From positions 26,591,540-26,655,539 of the forward strand of contig BSYO01000003.1 of NCBI GenBank assembly GCA_033239525.1: 64,000 nucleotides of DNA, given 5' to 3'. The position numbers and the translations under genes were made by a program. The notes under the pieces are model-generated. The model worked only from the letters and a program-made list of their open reading frames with translations, had not been told where the DNA came from and made no database searches. Positions within the stretch are counted from its first letter, which is position 1; every line of letters starts with the position of its first letter. Origin of the DNA: Nepenthes gracilis. Its lineage: Eukaryota; Streptophyta; Magnoliopsida; Caryophyllales; Nepenthaceae. Shown one piece after another: positions 12,019 to 23,679 of this stretch.

Positions 12019-12769
12019 TGTTGGGTTTTAATCACTCTATTGTAGATGCCACAAAAAGTGGACAGTCACTCAAGTGCCAAAAAATATTGAAGAGTCGCGT
12101 AATATTCATGCGAGGATTACAGTGTCTCATACACGACTAGCATTCAAGGCGCTAGAAACAATAATCGCATACGCTCAAGGCATGCGCAATGGGTGCTCGA
12201 GGCATTTATTCTAAAAGCCGTGCCCTTAAGGATTGCCCAAGGAATACCCAAAGTGCCGATTCCAATGGCATCCATAGATTTTAGAGTATCTTGAAATTAT
12301 TTTTCATATAAGGAATGTCGCACAGAGAGAGAAGAAAAAAAGAGTGAAGAAGGAGAGGTTATGCATTCGATTGAGGTTCAATTTAAGCTTCATTCTTCGT
12401 CAAGATCGAATATATTATTATAGAGTAAATTTCTAAAAAGTATTTCGATTAGTTGCTATTGTTTCTCATTATACCTTTTTTTGTAAGTTGTTAGATGTGT
12501 TGAGGGGTTGTAATCAACTATTCTTCACTCGAGATTGTAGTATAAAAATTTTGAATCATGTTATTTATAACTGATACTGTTATTATTGTAGTGAATTTAT
12601 TTGAATTTTATTCCGTAATTTTTTCTTGGTTAAAAATATTTTTTTTTTGTTAAAACGCTATATATTATTATATTTCTTGTACGAACGAGTTTTGTGGTTG
12701 ACATTTGATCGAGTGCTTGAGTTTTATTTTACTACGTTGAGTTGTATGTGTTTGGGTTGAATTCTAACA
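12019..12769 (+). mobile_element. Solo copia LTR, 751 bp
   Basis: Begins TGTTGGGTTTTAATC and ends GAATTCTAACA, the same termini style as the copia LTR at 942-1720. Flanks are ACTTG (12014-12018) and ATTTG (12770-12774), a 5-bp target-site duplication with one mismatch. The paralogous block B shows the unfilled site as a single ATTTG near 47732. It contains a GGTGCTCGAGG motif (12192) and a GAGAGAGAAG leader. Confidence 0.88.
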
Positions 12770-12989
12770 ATTTGATGCTGCTTTTGGCTGAAAATATTAT
12801 CACATCTATGACAAATCGATAATTGTGAAAAGTATTTTGTTAAATAGTAGTATTTTATCATGGTATGAGATATTATTGTCAAAAATATTCAATATCATTG
12901 ATTGATTTATCTAACTAAATGTTTCTTGTATATTTACAATGCTTAAAATTATTATATGACGTTATTATTTAAGTAATAATTTCTATCAT

Positions 12990-15067
12990 TGTCATGACCT
13001 AAAAAATAATATACGCAGGTCAAAATAAAATTAATAATATTTTTTTAATCATAACAACCCAACCCGGGCATGACAGTCTAAACATATAGAGGATCCAACA
13101 TAATAAAACTCACACAAGATCTCATCGGATATAAATCTGGATAATATAATACACGACCTACTATCCACAATTGCAATGGAAGTATTGAATATAACAACTC
13201 ATCAATATAATACAATAACTCCAATATATTCCATACATGGATCAAAATTCTCATCCGGTCATAGATAAAACCATAATATATCCACAAGATCTAAGACATA
13301 CCCAATATTAACATCTCTACTCACCGATAGAGATCTGCCGTATCAAATCACATATGAACTCCTACAAGCGTATCCATGCCACTAGTCTGAAAAGATAAAA
13401 TATAAAAATATGAGTCTAAAACTCAGCAAGTATTAATACCGTATAAAACGGTACACATAAATCAGAAGTATGGATATCGCATAGTAATCACGTAAAACAA
13501 AACACAATGCCCATGAAATCCCTAAAAACCGAGGAGATGTCTCGTACTAAATTGTTGTTCGTATCAAACAGTCCATCCGGGACATAATTATAATAAATAA
13601 CTATCTGATCAAATCTTATAAACGATATCATATCATATAATCCGATGTCACAATACAAAATCGCGACCATCACCACATCCGTATGAGATACATACCATTG
13701 TCTGGATCTAAATCTCATAATATGGAAATCAAGAGAAGACTGCCGGAACTAAAACATAAATCAAAACACGTTTCGAGTTTATCATATTAGTACGTACGAG
13801 ACATTCTTATCGCCCATCCATGCGCCAAACCACGTATCGCAAATCGTAGTCCACGCAACATATGTAAAAATACAAAGTATGCACGAAATCGGAGAACTAA
13901 AAATAAATAATACTAATTTGAGAAATGGTTACCCTCGTCTGGTAACCATGGCTATATTTGCTACGATTTAGGCTAGTAGTTTAAAGCCATCTATGTACTA
14001 TGTCTCCCATAGATTAGGAACTTGCACATATATATTTTACCACCCGCGACATTAGGTACACCTCCAAGTTTTAGTTATATATTAGCACGTCCGAATATAT
14101 TAGTTTTCCATCAATTCCTTACGATGGTTCTTAATTAAATACATAGTGGGGCAGGTCAGCTACTAGACGTCTCAACATTCCTTCCAGCCGAAGTAGCCAT
14201 ATCATATACGTCCCCAGCGGGACCTCGTCGGGATTAAGCCTCCCTATCAGGAGCGGCGCCACAAATGGCCAATGCCTGGGATCACAAATCGACCTCTAAG
14301 GTCTCGAACCGCCATGATCCCGTAGTGATCTCGCCCCCAGCAGTGTGCGTGTGGACCGACGCACGACCTGGTTCATGGTTTCACAATGTATGGATACACA
14401 AACATACATATATATCGTCCGGGTGTCCGAAAACCCTTCAAATTATAAATACCAGTACAAAACACCGTACAACTGAAAAAACATACATGCGTGTACACAA
14501 TTAATGAATTAAGGGTATATAAAAATACATGCATGTTAGTAACATCTCTCACAGTAGTCAAAATATATCAGAAATTAAATCATACCAAGAATAGGACTAG
14601 AGGATACTTGCTTTGACTTTATAGTCCGCAAATCTAAAGAAAGGATACCCCGAATCACCCGAATCGGGCCCTCTCTCTCAGCCACCGCGGGCCTGCACGT
14701 TGCCCTTCCTCCCCCCTCTGTGCGCGGATCGCCACGCTGCCTCACGCGGCCTTCGTCGGCCTCCTCGGCCTCACCCAGCTGGCACCGGCGCCATTACGCT
14801 GCCGTCGTTGCTCTCCTAGCGCGGCTTCACCGCCATTCTCTCTTCGCAACCCACATCACGCGCCACCATCAACGCCACTCATAACCGATGACTACCGGCG
14901 CGCCGCCATCACTGCTGACCCCTTCTCTTCTCTCCTCTCCCTTCTCCTCCTCCTTCCTCCTTCCTCTTGCGTGAAACCCTAATCGCCCCCCTTCTCCCTT
15001 TCTCACTTCTTTCTCCTGCTCTTCCCGATCCCCAATTCCTTTTCTCTGTATCTTTATCTTTTTTTAC

Positions 15068-15138
<71 letters not shown>

Positions 15139-15340
15139 TTATATTTTCTATTTTAATTTTCTTTTATTTAGAAATTCAACTCGGTATTCGAACAACAGCA
15201 CGGGTACGCCTCGAGTGCCACTCCGCAACCTCAATCATTCCTCAAAATTTTATAATATTTAATTTATTTTTACCACATCCGAAATATCTAAAATCACAAT
15301 TAATATTAAAATAATCTAATTAGGGATCCGAAATATTACA
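12990..15340 (-). mobile_element. Solo LTR of the TGTAATATTTCGGATCC gypsy family (family 1), reverse orientation, 2351 bp
   Basis: On the minus strand it starts TGTAATATTTCGGATCCC (15340) and ends GGTCATGACA (12990), as do the family copies at 17756-20218 and 61703. Flanks are ATCAT (12985-12989) and ATTAC (15341-15345); the paralogous site in block B reads ATCGC followed by the same TGTTAGA (about 47960). Each differs by one base from ATCAC, which supports a decayed target-site duplication and an empty allele. The short open frames inside are LTR sequence, not genes. Confidence 0.87.
15068..15130. repeat. (TTA)21 microsatellite inside the family 1 LTR
   Basis: An uninterrupted trinucleotide run. 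The same position in the family 1 LTRs at 17949-17981 and 61884-61916 carries 11 units of the complementary repeat. Confidence 0.95.
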
Positions 15341-15659
15341 ATTACTGTTAGATATAAATATGAATTGACTTTCAAATTATTCTGTGTATAATCTTTATGA
15401 GTGAGATTTATCAAAATTTGTGTCTAACTCAGAACATTGTCTTAGTGTGATTAATCATTTTATAATTAATAATTATAACATAACAAATTTAAAATAACTA
15501 TGTTATCATTTTCATTACTAAAAAAAATGGTCTAGAAATATGATTAATTTTATAAAAATAAATGAGTGACAATTATAAGGTCTGAATCTTTAATTAATGA
15601 TAATCATAATTAATTAAGTTAATATAACTGAAATTGAGGTCAAATGATGATAAAATTTA

Positions 15660-17755
15660 GATCAAAGTCAATATTGGATTGGATTGGATAAAGTGATGCC
15701 TAAAGAGGCCTGACTGGTGTCTGAGTGTTGAATGCTGTGGGCTAGTGCCCCACGTGCGTCTGAAGGGAGGCTCGAGTGTAAGGTACTGGTTTTCAAAACA
15801 TGGTATATTACAAAGCAATTAAGTTAAATTAAGTGGATCGAAATCTTTGGACATAGGAGGAATCAGACTTAATGGCCGAAGACCCGAGATTGTTGAAATT
15901 GATAATCGGCATTATAATCTCGATCTGATAATCCGTAAAATATCATTTGGGTATTAAATGATGATAATATTGAGGTATTAAATTAATGTAATCACAATTA
16001 AGCTTGAGGAATGTGGGAAGATATGTTTCAGAGTCGGAATCGAGCGGCAGAGTCAAAAAAGTTTGCTGTGCACACTACCAGCAGACTGGTACCTGCCGGG
16101 TGCTCGAGTGCTCGGTGAGCGCCGAGTCCGGTGCAGGCACACCTGCTGCGCGCCGCGGACCTTGCTCGAGCACGAATCCACGTACCAGCCGCGTGCGGTT
16201 TCCCTTTAAAATGCTGGACGCGCTTTTGGGTGGAAAAAGGAGCAACGCTTGGGTAGAGAGAGAGAGAGGAGGAAGAAGAGAGAGAAGCGGCCAAACGAAG
16301 GCCCTCAAGGCGGATTCCGGTTTCGAGCTAGTTAGAAATCAAAGAGCGAGTCAAGGCAAGTGCATCCATACCCTTTTCTTCCATTTTCTTTGATTTTCAT
16401 TCGATCCCCTTTGGGTATTTTTATCTAGATACCTGACTTTGTGCATGTATTTGTGAAACTCATGACTCTATCATGCATAAATATGAATTTCATGTCCAAA
16501 TTCAAGGATTTATACTGATTTCGCACATAAACCCTAACCATGTTCGCGAAACCCTAAGCCCACGCCTAGGAGATTTCGGCCTACGATTTTTGGGGTTTTT
16601 GCATGAATTAGGACTAGAATGTGATTACTAATATTTTCCATAAGTTAATTTATTGATTGAGTATCCAATTTTGTGAATATATGTGGATTTCTGTTTGCGA
16701 AATTCTAGACCAGCGCTGGAACTCTGTTTGGGTTTCAATTTGAAAATTGATGTATAAATTAACTTAGGATTATGTTCACCTATACCTCAAATTTGATAAA
16801 TGACCCATTGGATGCCCGAAATTCCGTGTATCGTCCAAAACATGCACCAGGTACTATTCACAGCACTGTTCATGCCACGGGTACTGTTCACCTGAGGCTC
16901 TATGATGAATTTTGCTAAATTTTGCATTGTGTAATTGTTAATCAAGTTGCATATGTATTTGCATATATTTAATTGTTACACTAAAAATATCTTCGTTAAC
17001 CAATTATGAAGAAAAGATAATTATCGAATATGGGATCGGATGGAGGTCCACATTGTGATATGTGAATGAATTATTCTCCCAGTTGGAGACATGTGAATCA
17101 AATTGTGGTGGACCTCCTCTCAAATGAGTAAGGAACCATGAAACTTGGACCATGGAATTATGAAATGGAAGTAATGCCCCTGGTCTGCCTTTAGCATTGC
17201 TGTAGGAACCCGAGAATTACTTCAGCCGCGTTTATATCGGATAATACTATTGACAAGCCTTCGGATGTTACTGTGGATGGATGAGGATTGCTTTTGGGCC
17301 CCACAGAGCATGTGGGAGTTTTGTGTTGTCTATCTACAGGCATGATATGTAGATGGCCCCTCTCTGAGTCAATAATAGGAGCTTATGACCGTAGATCATG
17401 TAGGGTGTTATGATCATTTTCTCGTCTTCCCGCACCTTTTGTTAATAAGGCTTACTGATCCTAATCCGCAAAAATGAATAATAATGCATAATTTACATTT
17501 CAAAGAAATGAAGGGCAAATATGATAAACCAATTGCATTCTAAAACACATTCGATCATATTATGTTTTTGGGAATACCATGGATACCGGATAATCTCGTA
17601 GGACTTACCCAACCGCCTGGGGTGTAAATATGTGGCATTTGGTTCACTATAGTAGAATAAGATCTAAGAAGATTCTTATTATCTTGTACAGTCGTGACCT
17701 CAAATTGAGCTGATAATCAAATTCTTGTTATCTCGTACAGTTAGTTGAGAGGGAT
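15660..17755 (+). mobile_element. LTR-type sequence (family 3), 5' part; limits approximate
   Basis: The section 16010-16400 aligns with the family 2 LTR at about 31865-32280: GAAGATATGTTTC, a CG-rich part with GGTGCTCGAG, a CTTTAAAAT TATA-like site, a GAGAGAGAGAG leader, then GAGCTAGTTAGAAA and CGAGTCAAGGCAAGTG. The left start could not be fixed; a candidate TGTAAGGTACTGG lies at about 15778. The last 190 bp before 17755 are repeated in diverged form at 20335-20500. Confidence 0.6.
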
Positions 17756-17946
17756 TGTAATATTTCGGATCCTGATTGGATTATTTTAATATTAATTATG
17801 ATTTTGGGTATTTCGGACGTGGTGAAATTAAATTAAAATATTCTAAAATTTTGAGGAATGATTGGGATTTTGGGGCTGTGCCAAAGACACGCCTGTGCTG
17901 TTATTCAGAATCCGATTTGGAATTTAAAATTAAAGATTATATATAT

Positions 17947-17981
<35 letters not shown>

Positions 17982-20218
17982 GAAAAAAAGAGGGGAGATT
18001 GGGGATCGGGGAGAGAGGGAAAAAAAGGGGGCTGGGGTTCGCAAGCGAAGGAGGAGGAAGAGGGCGACGGCGGCGGCGTCGCAGGTGAACGGCGGTCGAT
18101 GGTGGTTGTGGGTGTGGTTGCGATTGTTGCGACAGTTGCGGGTTGAGGCGGCGGCGGCACTGGGTGAGGGAATCGATGCTGGAAGAGTCGACGGCGGCCG
18201 TTCGGGGTGGTAGTTGCAACATCGATGGTCGCGGTGGTCAGTGGAGGCTACGTCGTGCTGCAGCACCGCGAGCGATGCGAGGGGAGAGAGATCGACGGTG
18301 GGTTGCATGAGGAGAGAAGAGGTGGCAGCGCAACGGCTTTGGCGTCGGCGCGGTTGGGTGAGGTGGAGGAGGCCGGCGAGGGCCACGTGAGGAGGCACGG
18401 TGGTCGAGCGGCGGCAGAGGACCGGTGGCAGCAGCGGCAATGGCGCGGTGGCCGTGCGTAGAGAGAGGGCGGCTGTGCGCTCGGGGTGCGTGAAGTAGGA
18501 GAGAGAAAGGCTTGATTGGAGTGCTTCGGGACATCTTTTCTTCAGATCTATGGAGTATAATGTTAAAGCAAGTATTATCTAGCCCTATTCTTGGTCTGAT
18601 TTAATTTCTGATGTATTTTGACTACCGTGAAAGATTTTACTAACATGCATGTATTTTTATATACCCCCAATTTATCAATTGTGTACATGCATGTATATTT
18701 TATCGGTTGTACGGTGATTTTGTACTAGTATTTCTAATTTGGAGGAATTTTGGACACCCGGACGATATATATGTATATTTGTGTATCCGTATATTGTGAA
18801 ACCATGAACCAAGCCGTGCGTTGGTCCACACGCATGTTGCCGGGGGCGGGATCACTACGGGACCATGGCGGTCCGAGACCCTAGGGGTCGATTTGTGATC
18901 CGAGGCATTGGCTATTTGTGGCGCCGCTCCCGACGTGGAGGCTTAGTCCCGACGGGACGTATATGATAGGCTACTTCCGCCGGAAGGAAGGTTGAGACAT
19001 TTTGTAACTGACCTGCCCCACTGTGTATTTAATTGAAAACCATCGTAAGAAATTGACGGAAAACTAATATATTCGGACATCCTAATATATAACTAAAACT
19101 TGAGGTTGCACCCAAAGCCGCGAGTGGTAAAACATAGTGAGTAAGTTCCTAATCTATAGGAGACAGAGTACATTGATGGCCTTGACCTACTGGCCTAAAT
19201 CGTAGCCAGGCCTTGAGCTGCTGGCTTAAATCGCAGCCGATATAACCGTGGTTACCAGGACGAGGTAACCCTTCCTCAAGTTAGTATCATTGATTTTTGG
19301 TTCTCCGATTTCGTGCATGCTTTGTATTTCTACATGTGTTGCGTGGACGACGATTTGAGATATGTGGTTTGGCCCACGGATAGGCGATAGGAATGTCTCG
19401 TACGTACTGATGTGATAAACCCGGAACATATTTTGATTTATATTTTAGTTTCGGCGGTCTTCTCTTGATTTCTGCATTATGAGTTTTAGATCCGAACGAC
19501 GGTATGTGTCCCACACGGATGTGGTAACGTTCGCGATTATGTAATATGACCTCGGATCATATGATATGATATTGTCTACGAAATTTTACCGGATCGTGAT
19601 TTATATGATTTTTTTCCCGGAGGGACGAATTAATACGAATGACGATTTAGTACGAGACATCTCCTCGATTTTCAGGGATTTCACGGACATTGTGTTTTGT
19701 TTTACGTGATTGTTATGCGATATTCTTGCTTCTGATTTATGTGTACCGTTTTATATGATTGTTGATACTTACTAAGCTCTAGGCTCATGTTTTCATATTT
19801 TATCCATTCAGACCAGTGGTTTGGATACGCTTATAGAGCTTGGACGTTGTCTGATGCGGTAGATCTCTATCGGTGAGTGAAGATGTTCATATTAGTTGTA
19901 TTTCTAATCTCGAGGATATATTATGGTTTTGTTTATAGCCGTATGAGGGCCTTGATCCATGTATAGAATATGTTTGGAGTTATCGTGTTATGTTAATGAG
20001 TTGTTATAATGTTGAATACCTCCCTTGCGATATTTGGATGGCAGGTCGTATATTGTGTTTGTCCGAATTTATATCCGATGAGATCTTGTGCGGGGTTTAT
20101 CATGTTGGGTCCTGTATGTGTTTGGATTGTCACGCCCGAGTTGGGTTATTATGGTTAATAGAATATATATTATTAATTTTATTTTGACCTGCGAATATTG
20201 TGTTCTTAGGTCGTGACA
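17756..20218 (+). mobile_element. Complete family 1 gypsy LTR, 2463 bp
   Basis: Starts TGTAATATTTCGGATCC and ends TTCTTAGGTCGTGACA. It contains an ATTATATATATATTA TATA-like region (about 17936), a (TAA)11 run, a CGG/GAGG-rich stretch to about 18480, and a long 3' part that closely matches 57405-58161 and 62520-64000. No primer-binding site follows. The 5-bp flanks (GGGAT and AATAT) do not match, so this is not a clean solo-LTR insertion. Confidence 0.85.
17949..17981. repeat. (TAA)11 microsatellite in the family 1 LTR
   Basis: Perfect trinucleotide run at the same LTR position as the repeats at 15068 and 61884. Confidence 0.93.
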
Positions 20219-21056
20219 AATATATATATAATATAGTAATCATTGTAGATGATGATATCTGGGATAGCATTGGCGAGAGGTATCAGAGATGGTATGAGTA
20301 TACTACGGGTACAACATCTGGGAGGATTGTAGGGGTAGTAGAGATACCATGGATACCGGGTAATCTCATGGTACTCATCCAACCGTCAGGTGCGTAAATG
20401 CACGGCCTTTAGTCCACTATGGTAGAATAAGGTCCATGGAGACTTCTGTCATTCATACAGTTGTGATCTCGTATTGAGCTGATGATCGGATTCGGTGGAA
20501 TCCATATTGCTTCTTGATATCCAATTGTTCACATGACATTCGATTTGTATACACGACTTGTTAGACAGTGGTTGATATACTATCTGCTCTTATTATGCTA
20601 ATTTATTATTTATCATCCAAGATATTTTATTGTACTCTATTATTATTTATTTTTACTTGTTGGGTATTCGACTCACTCTTATATTTTATTGGCTCCAAAA
20701 TAGACAGGTTGATATTGGGATTAAAGAGATTGTGGGTTATTATGTAGACTCCAGGTAGAGGCGATCTCAGAGATTGAGACTTCCAAGATAGAGACTTAAG
20801 ATTTTTGTTGATTCTATTACTATTCGACGTTTATTAGATTTTTATTATGAGAATTGATATTTTGGATGTTATTGAAATTATTTATTATTATTATTATGGA
20901 TATTGAATAAATGATACATTTATAATGTTCATTAATGATTTTTTTAATGATGTTGAGTTCATTGATGACGTATAATATGATGATTTCGGATAATTTGAGA
21001 TTTTTATTGTGATGGTCCTGGTCGGATTCGGAGATTCGAGCTCAGGTCGTTACAAT
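20219..21056 (+). mobile_element. LTR-type sequence (family 3), 3' part, ending GGTCGTTACA
   Basis: The section 20335-20500 (ACCATGGATACCGGGTAATC onward) is a diverged repeat of 17565-17755. The segment ends in AGCTCAGGTCGTTACA at 21056, which resembles the GGTCGTGACA end of family 1. It is probably the 3' end of another LTR copy rather than the direct continuation of 15660-17755, because the two overlap in content. Confidence 0.55.
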
Positions 21057-21410
21057 ATATATACAACAGGATTATAGATAAATTATAATTAAATAAGATA
21101 AATTATCCGTGGGTTATAGGTCAAAAAGTGGTGTTTAAATTTGACTATATGAAATAATATATAATCAGTTTATCTATGGGTTGTAAATAGTGACATTTGA
21201 CTAGCTCAAACTTCAATATCTAACTCTTATTAGTAAAGTCATCACTGATACTTGATTTCTATATGTTTGAACAATTTTCGCATGCTTACATTCTTATACA
21301 TTTAAATAAATTTTGCATATTTACGTTCTTATATGTTTGAACGATTTTCGCATATTTATTTTCTTATATATTCAAACGGGTTTTTGCATATTTATATTTT
21401 TATAAGTTTG
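21057..21410. repeat. Left arm of an inverted repeat with short tandem units
   Basis: About 21140-21260 matches the reverse complement of about 23580-23740 (for example ACTATATGAAATAATATATAATCAG against its inverted counterpart). From 21240 a loose tandem repeat of roughly 35-40 bp begins, with motifs like GAACAATTTTCGCATGCTTAC and TTCTTATATGTTTGAACG. Confidence 0.6.
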
Positions 21411-22437
21411 TGATGTGTCTTTAAACCAAATTTCGAACGGATTTAGGTTACGTTGATCGTTGAATTTGGCTCCGTCCACCGAGTCTGGATCCTGCATACC
21501 ACTAAAACAAACAAGGGGTCAAGTGCTGGCCGGATATTGTTCCACCGAAAATACTCTGACGCTCAAATCAGTAAAACAGCTTTCCAAGAATCAAAAAGGT
21601 AAGGGAAAGAGATGAATGAGAAGAAAAACAAAGAGTATTTGTGGTGACGATATGGCTTTCGTTGAGAGAGGTTAATATTGCTCATGAATAGCGTTGATTC
21701 CCATACCAGGGTTCCTGGGAATCGTAGCGACAAGAGAGAAAGAGAGCATGAGCGTCCTGTGAGCGTGAGAGCTCGAGAGGGCATTGTTTGACCTCTAAGG
21801 GATTCCTCAGGAAAAAAAGAAGCATAAGTTGGAGAGCAATTTAAGTTAGTACGGGAGCGTTTGTTCGCTAAAAGAAGGCCTGTCGTGGAGTATGGACTCC
21901 ATGGCCTTCTTATAGTTAAGAAGTTGGGTATCATTCCTTAGGCAGGAGTGCTTGATCCCACTGCTCTGTTAAACCGACTTCCTTTCTTGGTGTTGGTATT
22001 GATGGCGGTAACGGCTCATTGGAAGGATTGCCTTCCTTTTGTGTCTTTACAACAGCTAGGGTTTACAGCAGATATGGGAGAGAATCCAACGTTTTTCTCA
22101 TGGGGTGTGTGTTGAATTTGTTGGTGATCGTTGCCATGGAAGTTGCCTTTTGGGAGGGCGCAAAATCAGGCAAGAAGGCCGTTACTGATCTGGACGAGAA
22201 TGCAGGTCAAACTGGGCCTGGCCTACATAAGGCTTGCTCATAGGCAGGCCCACTGTACTGCTACCAGTCAACAGAAATGTTGACCGTCATTTGCGCCAGT
22301 TGCCCATCTTTAGACTGATCTTCTTTTTCTTTTGTCCGGTTAACGGTTCGCGTTGATCGTCCAAGCTTATATGTGGGCAATTATGAATTTGGGCCGTTCC
22401 TCCTCCTTGAGCCAGCCCACTATGGGCGTACCCATTA
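21411..22437. other. About 1 kb GC-richer insert interrupting the tandem repeat; origin unknown
   Basis: The 35-40-bp tandem repeat stops in mid-unit at about 21410 and resumes in mid-unit at about 22438. The insert between is of distinctly higher GC than its surroundings and has several frames of 60-120 codons, none with a family I recognise. I could not identify terminal repeats, so it may be a non-autonomous element or captured genomic DNA. Confidence 0.5.
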
Positions 22438-22700
22438 GTATGAATGATTTTCGTATATTTACTTTCTTGTATATTCAAACAGGTTTTTGCATATTTATAT
22501 TTTTATATGTTTGGACAATTTTTGCATGTTTATGCTAATATAAATTGATTTTTGCATGTTTACTTTTCACATGTTTATGCTCTTATACATTTGAACAATT
22601 TTGACCTGTTTTCGTTTTTATACGTTTGAATAAGTTTCATATATTTTATATTTTTATATATTTACATAATTTTTACATGTTTTACATTTTTATATTTATA
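22438..22700. repeat. Continuation of the 35-40-bp degenerate tandem repeat
   Basis: Repeated blocks of the form TTTTTGCATGTTTAC followed by TTCTTATATGTTTGAACA, in about six diverged copies. The same motifs occur inverted at about 23440-23500. Confidence 0.65.
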
Positions 22701-23475
22701 TACATTTTTTAATATTTTTTCAAAATTTTTAATATTATAAGCATTTTGATTTTTAATCATAAATATCATCAGTTGAATATTAGTTCACTATATATATATA
22801 TATATATTATGCATTATTTATTGAACTTTAGAGTTACTCTTACCATCTTTGCTAACTTTTAAATTTATATGCTTGAATGTATTTGTAGGGATTTCAAGCT
22901 TTGGAGAAGCCATTTGGAAGAAATAAATTTTAGGGTGCTTTAGTTGCATTGATTATTGAATTGAGAGTTTGTTAATTCAGCCATTGGTTTGTCTATAATA
23001 TGGCCATAGGTTGATAATTATTATAATTCAACTATAATTTTGGATTTATTATTGGTTACTTTGACACTTGGTTTGATAAGCTTATCTTTACTTTTAAATT
23101 TTAATTATTCCAGGTATAATTATTTACCGTTATTTTCAATTATGATATTTAGTTTTGTATTTTGGTTTTCATACATTGTTGGACTATTTACCAGCATTGT
23201 TGTGGAATTAGATCCCAACATTTGGTTTGTAATTAAGTTGATTAATTAAATATTTATCTTTGAGTTTTAAATAAAAGTGTAATTGGAATAGGGATTTGAC
23301 AATAATGCTTAATAAAATATATAAAATTTTATACATGTAGATATAATATATAAACATGTAATGAATAATATTTATGATCAAAATTAAAATACTAATTATA
23401 TTAAAAATACGATAAAACTCAAAAAAATTCTGTATAATTATAAAGTGTAAAACATATAAAAATTTAAAACATGTA
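22701..23475. other. AT-rich stretch between the inverted repeats, no gene supported
   Basis: Contains an AT dinucleotide run (about 22790-22808) and hydrophobic open frames of 69-91 codons that reflect base composition. No conserved domain or splice-supported exon was seen. Confidence 0.4.
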
Positions 23476-23679
23476 AAAATCATTCAAATATATAAGAATC
23501 AATGATTTGTGATAAATTCATCAATAATGATCAAATATCAAAATTTAGACTATACTTATTTTCATGCAGTTAATGGTAAAATCATTCAAATATACAAGAA
23601 TCAATAATCTGTGATAAATTTATCAATAATGATCAAATATCAAAATTGAGACTATATTTATTTTTAGATAGTCAAAGGA
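23476..23679. repeat. 102-bp direct tandem duplication (two units), right arm of the inverted repeat
   Basis: Units start at 23476 and 23578, each beginning AAATCATTCAAATATA and containing AATAATGATCAAATATCAAAA. Reverse-complemented they resemble 21170-21270. Confidence 0.8.

Noticed and set aside
14265..14504. Frame shared in pieces with 62583-63029
   Set aside because: It falls inside family 1 LTRs in opposite orientation; similarity is LTR homology.
17776..18213. Open frame beginning with YFNINYDFGYFGRG, similar to one at 61723
   Set aside because: The similarity is that of two LTR copies of one family. The frame runs into the microsatellite and low-complexity repeats.
17905..18534. Overlapping Pro-, Arg- and Ile-rich frames on both strands, also at 61845-62523
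   Set aside because: Products of GAGG/CGG-rich and TAA-repeat LTR sequence with no conserved domain.
22019..22243. 74-codon frame with VLNLLVIVAMEVAF in the 1-kb insert
   Set aside because: No family recognised, no splice support, and other frames of similar length overlap it.
23040..23249. Hydrophobic 69-codon frame
   Set aside because: AT-rich sequence encodes Leu, Ile and Phe by composition; nothing else supports a gene.
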